A program made the translations under genes and the position numbers. From NCBI RefSeq assembly GCF_001625215.2, contig NC_030385.2:37535598-37599597 (forward strand): DNA of 64,000 nucleotides, read 5' to 3'. Below, piece after piece: positions 60,007-64,000 of this stretch (positions are counted from its first letter, which is position 1; each line of letters opens with the position of its first letter). The DNA is from Daucus carota subsp. sativus. Taxonomy: Eukaryota > Streptophyta > Magnoliopsida > Apiales > Apiaceae. The notes under the pieces are model-generated. The model saw nothing but the letters and a program-made list of their open reading frames with translations, made no database searches and had not been told where the DNA came from.

Positions 60007-60339
60007 ATGGCCAAGCATCATCCTGATTTGATTATGTGCCGTAAGCAACCAGGAATTGCTATAGGACGGTTATGCGAAAAATGTGATGGCAAGTGTGTAA
60101 TATGTGATTCATATGTTCGGCCTTGTACACTTGTTCGAGTATGTGACGAATGCAATTACGGATCTTTCCAGGGGCGGTGCGTTATATGTGGAGGGGTAGG
60201 AATTTCTGATGCATATTACTGCAAAGAGTGCACTCAGCAGGAAAAAGACAGAGACGGGTGTCCCAAAATTGTCAATTTGGGAAGTGCTAAAACAGATTTA
60301 TTCTATGAAAGGAAGAAATATGGATTCAAGAAGAGATAA
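60007..60339 (+). CDS. PHF5A: SF3b subunit PHF5A / Rds3 (PHD finger-like protein 5A)
   Basis: A single coding exon of 110 aa, exactly the length conserved across eukaryotes for this protein. It starts [16 protein letters not shown] and contains 13 cysteines arranged largely as CxxC pairs (23/26, 30/33, 46/49, 58/61, 72/75), which bind three zinc ions in a knotted fold. In the U2 snRNP SF3b complex it sits with SF3B1 at the branch-point adenosine pocket; Tyr36, the residue linked to splicing-inhibitor resistance in human cells, is present. It acts in the nucleus in pre-mRNA splicing. A splice acceptor 28 bp upstream of the ATG suggests an intron in the 5' UTR. No defect seen. Confidence 0.97.
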   Translation: MAKHHPDLIMCRKQPGIAIGRLCEKCDGKCVICDSYVRPCTLVRVCDECNYGSFQGRCVICGGVGISDAYYCKECTQQEKDRDGCPKIVNLGSAKTDLFYERKKYGFKKR

Positions 60340-61026
60340 TTCTCGGTGATAACTAATAACCCTTTTTTAGCTTTATGAAAAAGAAAAAAAAAAAAAAAAT
60401 CTTCTATGATGAAGATGAAATGAAAACTTAAGCATAAGACTTTGCCGAGGCTCGTTCTATTTGCAATTATTCCATATCATTCTGTTAACATCTTTGAGTT
60501 TGGCAAAGTTGTACCATATTCGTAGTTATTCCATTTCCTTCTATTAACATCTTCGAGTTTGGCAAAGTTGTAGCACTCAGTTTAATTATGTATTTATTGT
60601 ACTTTAACCAGCCCTGCATGTTGCATTGTGAGAATCGATGATGAGCTTTGTCTCGAGAAGCTAGTCATATTGTTTTGTAATACATACAGTTGCATGAATT
60701 GAGCCACAGGCTCTCTGCTCATCTATATCCGAGTGTATGGAGTAGCTGAGTTTAATGTTAAATACAGGAAGCATGGATAATGATCCCCCACCTCATCTAT
60801 AATGTCAGTTTTTGGGACTCTTTTCGATGGCTTATGCACTCTAAGACAAACAACTGGGCTCCACTTAGAACCAAGTTGTTGTGTCAGGGTCCACAGTAAT
60901 CTCCCGCATGCCAGGGTGAAAGTAGTAAATATTTTCTATTTTCAGCTCTTTAAAATCAGATTCTTAATTACGTGTAAATGAAAATAAGTCGAGCCTTCTT
61001 GGTGCAACTCGACGGTGCACGGTGAT
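60340..61026. other. PHF5A 3' flank
   Basis: An A run near 60379-60399 and a duplicated phrase 'tcttygagtttggcaaagttgta' (near 60490 and 60551, about 61-bp period). No other gene. Confidence 0.5.
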
Positions 61027-61562
61027 TAGGGGTGTAAACGAGTCAAACTGTTCGTGAGCTACTTGAGTTCGGCTCGTAAAATATTCAAATTTGATTCGAT
61101 AATAATCGAGCCGAGTTCGAACTCGAGCTATTTGAACGTTCTACCGAGCCGAGCTCGAGCTTTAAATTACTCGGCTTGTAAGCTTCGTGAGCCTTATCGA
61201 GCCTCTACTATGTTTTATTTTTTATTATAAATATATACTCTTACAAAAATATTTAATATTTTATTTATAATTTATATATTTGATTGAATCGAAGTCGAGC
61301 CGAACTGATCATATTTCGAGTTTTGGTCCATATTTGATGACTCGGTTCGAGTTTTCGAGCCGAACTCACGCCTATCAAACTGTTTACGAGCCGAGTTTTG
61401 AACTTGAAATTAAAGGCTCGGTCGAACTCGAACTCAAGCCCCAAACTTTTAAATCAAGCTCAAGCCGAGCCTGACAGTGTTTGACTCGGCTCGGATTTTT
61501 TTAATGAGTCGAATTTGGATTCGAATCTGAATTACTCGGATTCGTCTTCAGCCCTAGCCCTA
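61027..61562. mobile_element. probable hAT-like non-autonomous element
   Basis: The left end TAGGGGTGTAAACGAGTC is followed by repeated 'gagccgag' and 'tcgagct' motifs through both halves, the subterminal repeat style of plant hAT MITEs. The right end 'agccctagcccta' is decayed, and the flanking 8-mers (acggtgat / acgatgaa) agree only in part. Borders are approximate. Confidence 0.55.
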
Positions 61563-62397
61563 GACGATGAAGATACATGGAGCTTCTTTTCTCAATATGA
61601 AAAAGCCGATAGAAATCAGAAATTATTGAGATTTAAACACAATTAAAAGTTAAGCAAAACATTATTAGAAGAAATAATATAATCACAAACATTAAACTAA
61701 AACTACGTGCAAATTGATTATTTCTAAAAATGATATAAAAATCAAGAAGATGTTGTGTTTGATCGGAGTAAATGTTGTAAGGGGATAGAATAAAATTTAA
61801 ATTATGTTATGTTCCTTAGTTCGAATTGTTCGAATCGTGAGGCTGATCACTATACTATAAAAATTATAGTTGTGTTATCTCAAGTAAGGGTGATTTTCAA
61901 AAAAGACCGGTGTGTTCAACATCTTCCTATCTCGAGAGACGCTATCTACTATACTATTATAGTTGTGATAATGGACATCGCAATAATGATATGTTGTTTT
62001 GTTTTTAGTTTGGTGAATGAATTTGAAAAGAATGAAATGCAATGTTTTATAAATTTCATTTTTCCATCCCATTTTTTTACCCATTTTATTAGAGAGTCCT
62101 AATTTGAGAAAGAATAATGTATTTTTTCTTATAGTTAATTTCTTTAGAAATTTTACTATAAAAATTTTATACTTCTTCAACTTTTTTCAACTTTCGTTCT
62201 AACTTTTTTATTTATTAATCATTTTATTTTCTTTCCTCGATCAAACACAACACAATATTAATATCGCTGACAAGTGGTAAGTGGAAGAAGAATTAGGAAG
62301 AGTTACGAAAGAAGAAATAGGAAGAAATAGGAAGAGTTACGAACGCATGCATGCTTACACTTGTCACCAGGCTACACGACTTTCTATTAGGGGTGAT
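61563..62397. other. AT-rich gene-free stretch between hAT elements
   Basis: Frames at 61809-62102 (plus) and 61875-62180 (minus) overlap each other and show no domain, so I treat them as chance. A short repeat of 'agaaataggaaga' is seen near 62311. Confidence 0.5.
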
Positions 62398-63046
62398 CAC
62401 GGTTCGGTTTGGTTCGGATTGGAGGTAGAACCGGAACCAAACCGTACATTAGCGGTTTTTTAAAATCTCAAACCAACCCGTGACCAGCAAACCAATTAAC
62501 CCGGACCAAGCGGTGCGGTTTTTGATGGTTCGGTTAAGCGGATTGATCGGTTTATGACTAAGACTTATAATGAGGATTCATGAATAATACTAGAAAATAA
62601 AGTATCATTTTCTCTCCATTTGCACAATTTTATATAGTTAAATTAAAATACAAACTTTAGTCTAATAAAATGCATAAACTTGAATCGAAATCGAAGTCGT
62701 GGATCACTGAATTGATATGACTTGTAGAGTTGTAGTTGGTATTGATAAGATAAGTAACTAAACAACAAACCAACAAGTATAAATTAAAAAATTAATATAT
62801 TTATATAAAATTAATATTATATATATATATATAATATTAAATATTTATATTGTATATATATAAATATGCGGTTCGGTTTTATAACGGGTTGGTTTAATAT
62901 AAAACCGAAACCAACCCACAACCCACAGTTTTTTAAATTAGTCGAACCAAAACCGTAAACCTCATTTCGGTTTCGGTTTGGATCGTATTAACATCGGATT
63001 GGTTTATGCGGATTTTGCGGTTTAAACCGGACCGTGATCACCCCTA
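62398..63046. mobile_element. non-autonomous hAT element in the DOG1-like promoter
   Basis: A perfect 8-bp target duplication CTTTCTAT lies at 62390-62397 and 63047-63054. The terminal inverted repeats TAGGGGTGATCACGGT are perfect over 16 bp. Subterminal 'ggttcggttt' / 'aaccgaaacc' repeats fill both ends. It is 649 bp with no transposase. Its right end is 126 bp upstream of the TATA box of the next gene, so it may affect that promoter. Confidence 0.95.
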
Positions 63047-63171
63047 CTTTCTATAGTAATATCTCGCCTTCTCACCCTGTAGCTTCCACTTGCAAACAAT
63101 CAACTGTCTCCATCTGGTATCTTCGCAACCAAGTCTCACACCACACTATTCCATTCTATTCTTTTGCTCTG

Positions 63172-63177
63172 TATATA
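63172..63177 (+). promoter_or_regulatory. TATA box of the DOG1-like gene
   Basis: TATATA in 'gtatatagtg', 56 bp upstream of the ATG, followed by a CT-rich leader. Confidence 0.55.
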
Positions 63178-63227
63178 GTGAACACCTTCATACGCAATTC
63201 TGCCGCATCACACTCCTCTCTCTCTCA

Positions 63228-63950
63228 ATGTCTTCTAAACACTCGCCATCAGGCTCAAGCAGTAACAATATTTCGTGTTCCAGAGACTTCGAAATATTTC
63301 TGCAAGGCTGGTTACTTCGACAACACCGTTTCCATGAATTACTCCAAACCACCCTCCAAAATATTGAAGATCACAAAGAAGATGATCTTAATGTTTTGGT
63401 CTCCAAGGTCTTATCTCACTACCACCAATACTACGAGAGAAAATCAGAAATGGCGACTCACAATGTTTTCCTTGTCTTTTCCCCACCATGGTTCACTCCA
63501 TTCGAGAAGACCTTCTTCTGGGTCGGAGGCTTCAGGCCTAGCCTAGCCTTCAAGGTCCTGGAGACGGTGATCAACGGGGAGGAATTGACGGAGCAGCAGC
63601 GGCAGCGTCTGGATATGCTGAAGGATGATCTGGCGAGAGAGGAAGCTGATGTGGCGAGAGAGATGGCGTCTACTCAGGAGAAAGTGGCTACTGATCAGGC
63701 CGTCATGGAAGCGGTGAAGAAGATGGAGAATAGGATTGATGGGGAGATTGTTGAGATGGATGCGATACTGAGGGGATTGAGGTCTGGGATGGAAATAGTT
63801 TTATCTTGTGCTGATTCTCTCAGAGTGGCGACTGCTGGGAAGGTGACTCAGATTCTGAATCCGGTTCAGTGTATTAAGTTTTTGGCTGCGGTTACTAAGC
63901 TTCAGCTTCGAATTCGAACAAAGGGAATGCAGCTCATAGGTAGCAACTAA
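63228..63950 (+). CDS. DOG1-domain protein (DOG1-like)
   Basis: A single-exon 240-aa frame from the ATG at 63228 (MSSKHSPSGSSS). The open frame extends upstream to 63090, but that part overlaps the TATA box and is unlikely to be translated. After a Ser-rich start, residues about 18-235 match the DOG1 domain: FEIFLQGWLLRQHRFHELL, a central WVGGFRPSLAFKVL block shared with TGA transcription factors, and helical C-terminal repeats. No bZIP precedes the domain, so it is the DOG1/DOG1-like class, not a TGA factor. DOG1 controls seed dormancy through PP2C phosphatases; the DOG1-like paralogues differ in role, and I cannot say which this is. Confidence 0.9.
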   Translation: MSSKHSPSGSSSNNISCSRDFEIFLQGWLLRQHRFHELLQTTLQNIEDHKEDDLNVLVSKVLSHYHQYYERKSEMATHNVFLVFSPPWFTPFEKTFFWVGGFRPSLAFKVLETVINGEELTEQQRQRLDMLKDDLAREEADVAREMASTQEKVATDQAVMEAVKKMENRIDGEIVEMDAILRGLRSGMEIVLSCADSLRVATAGKVTQILNPVQCIKFLAAVTKLQLRIRTKGMQLIGSN

Positions 63951-64000
63951 GCCCTGAAAAAATCCAAAAAAAAATGTAGTATAAATTAAGTGGTTTTTTC

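Noticed and set aside
61809-62180. Overlapping plus and minus ORFs of about 100 aa
   Set aside because: Low-complexity, AT-driven composition, mutual overlap and no recognisable motif.
63034-63546. A 170-aa plus-strand ORF overlapping the DOG1-like gene
   Set aside because: It is an out-of-frame shadow of the DOG1 coding sequence and starts in the hAT element.
1-64000. A new multi-gene system hidden in the window
   Set aside because: All recognised genes belong to known families, neighbours are functionally unrelated, and the gene-free DNA is explained mostly by transposons or decayed AT-rich sequence.

Overview
The window is nuclear DNA of a flowering plant, most likely a eudicot. The genes have AT-rich introns with ordinary GT-AG borders. 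The protein families are plant ones: wall-associated kinases, a CGFS glutaredoxin with a GIY-YIG domain, and a DOG1-domain protein. The intergenic DNA is very AT-rich and full of plant transposons. I could not fix the family or species from sequence alone. All exon borders were read by eye from splice sites and reading frame.

Layout. (1) 1-3588 is decayed repeat DNA with a Helitron end and a LINE 3' fragment. (2) 3589-21307 is a tandem array of five wall-associated receptor kinase (WAK) genes, all on the minus strand and all built the same way: ectodomain exon, Ca-binding EGF exon, TM plus kinase exon. Four are intact. The second carries a one-base frameshift in a run of seven T between its membrane segment and its kinase. 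(3) 21308-34677 is a gene-free block about 13 kb long with Stowaway MITEs, a Helitron-like end, a target-site-duplicated LINE derivative, a Mutator-like element carrying a fragment of the ribosomal protein eL37 gene (and itself holding a Stowaway and a SINE), and very small retro-insertions. (4) 34836-43354 is a complete 19-exon AMP deaminase gene (FAC1 type, 845 aa) with a hAT element in one intron. (5) 46145-47913, minus strand, is a small three-exon gene for a 68-aa conserved protein, tentatively a mitochondrial complex I B15/NDUFB4-like subunit. It is divergent from (6), the two-exon chloroplast glutaredoxin GRXS16 gene at 48214-56024. The single intron of GRXS16 contains a complete Ty3/gypsy chromovirus (49850-55358) with LTRs that look identical, a perfect 5-bp target duplication and one open gag-pol frame. 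(7) 60007-60339 encodes PHF5A/Rds3, a 110-aa SF3b splicing subunit. (8) 63228-63950 encodes a DOG1-domain protein, with a perfectly bordered hAT element in its promoter.

The single-copy genes are unrelated in function: purine nucleotide metabolism, plastid redox/Fe-S, splicing, and seed-dormancy-like. From memory, the AMP deaminase and GRXS16 genes are also neighbours in Arabidopsis (At2g38280 and At2g38270), so this pair may be old microsynteny. I found no CRISPR, operon or unknown multi-gene system. The interest lies in the WAK array, the young chromovirus inside a housekeeping intron, and the well-resolved transposon nests with related empty sites.
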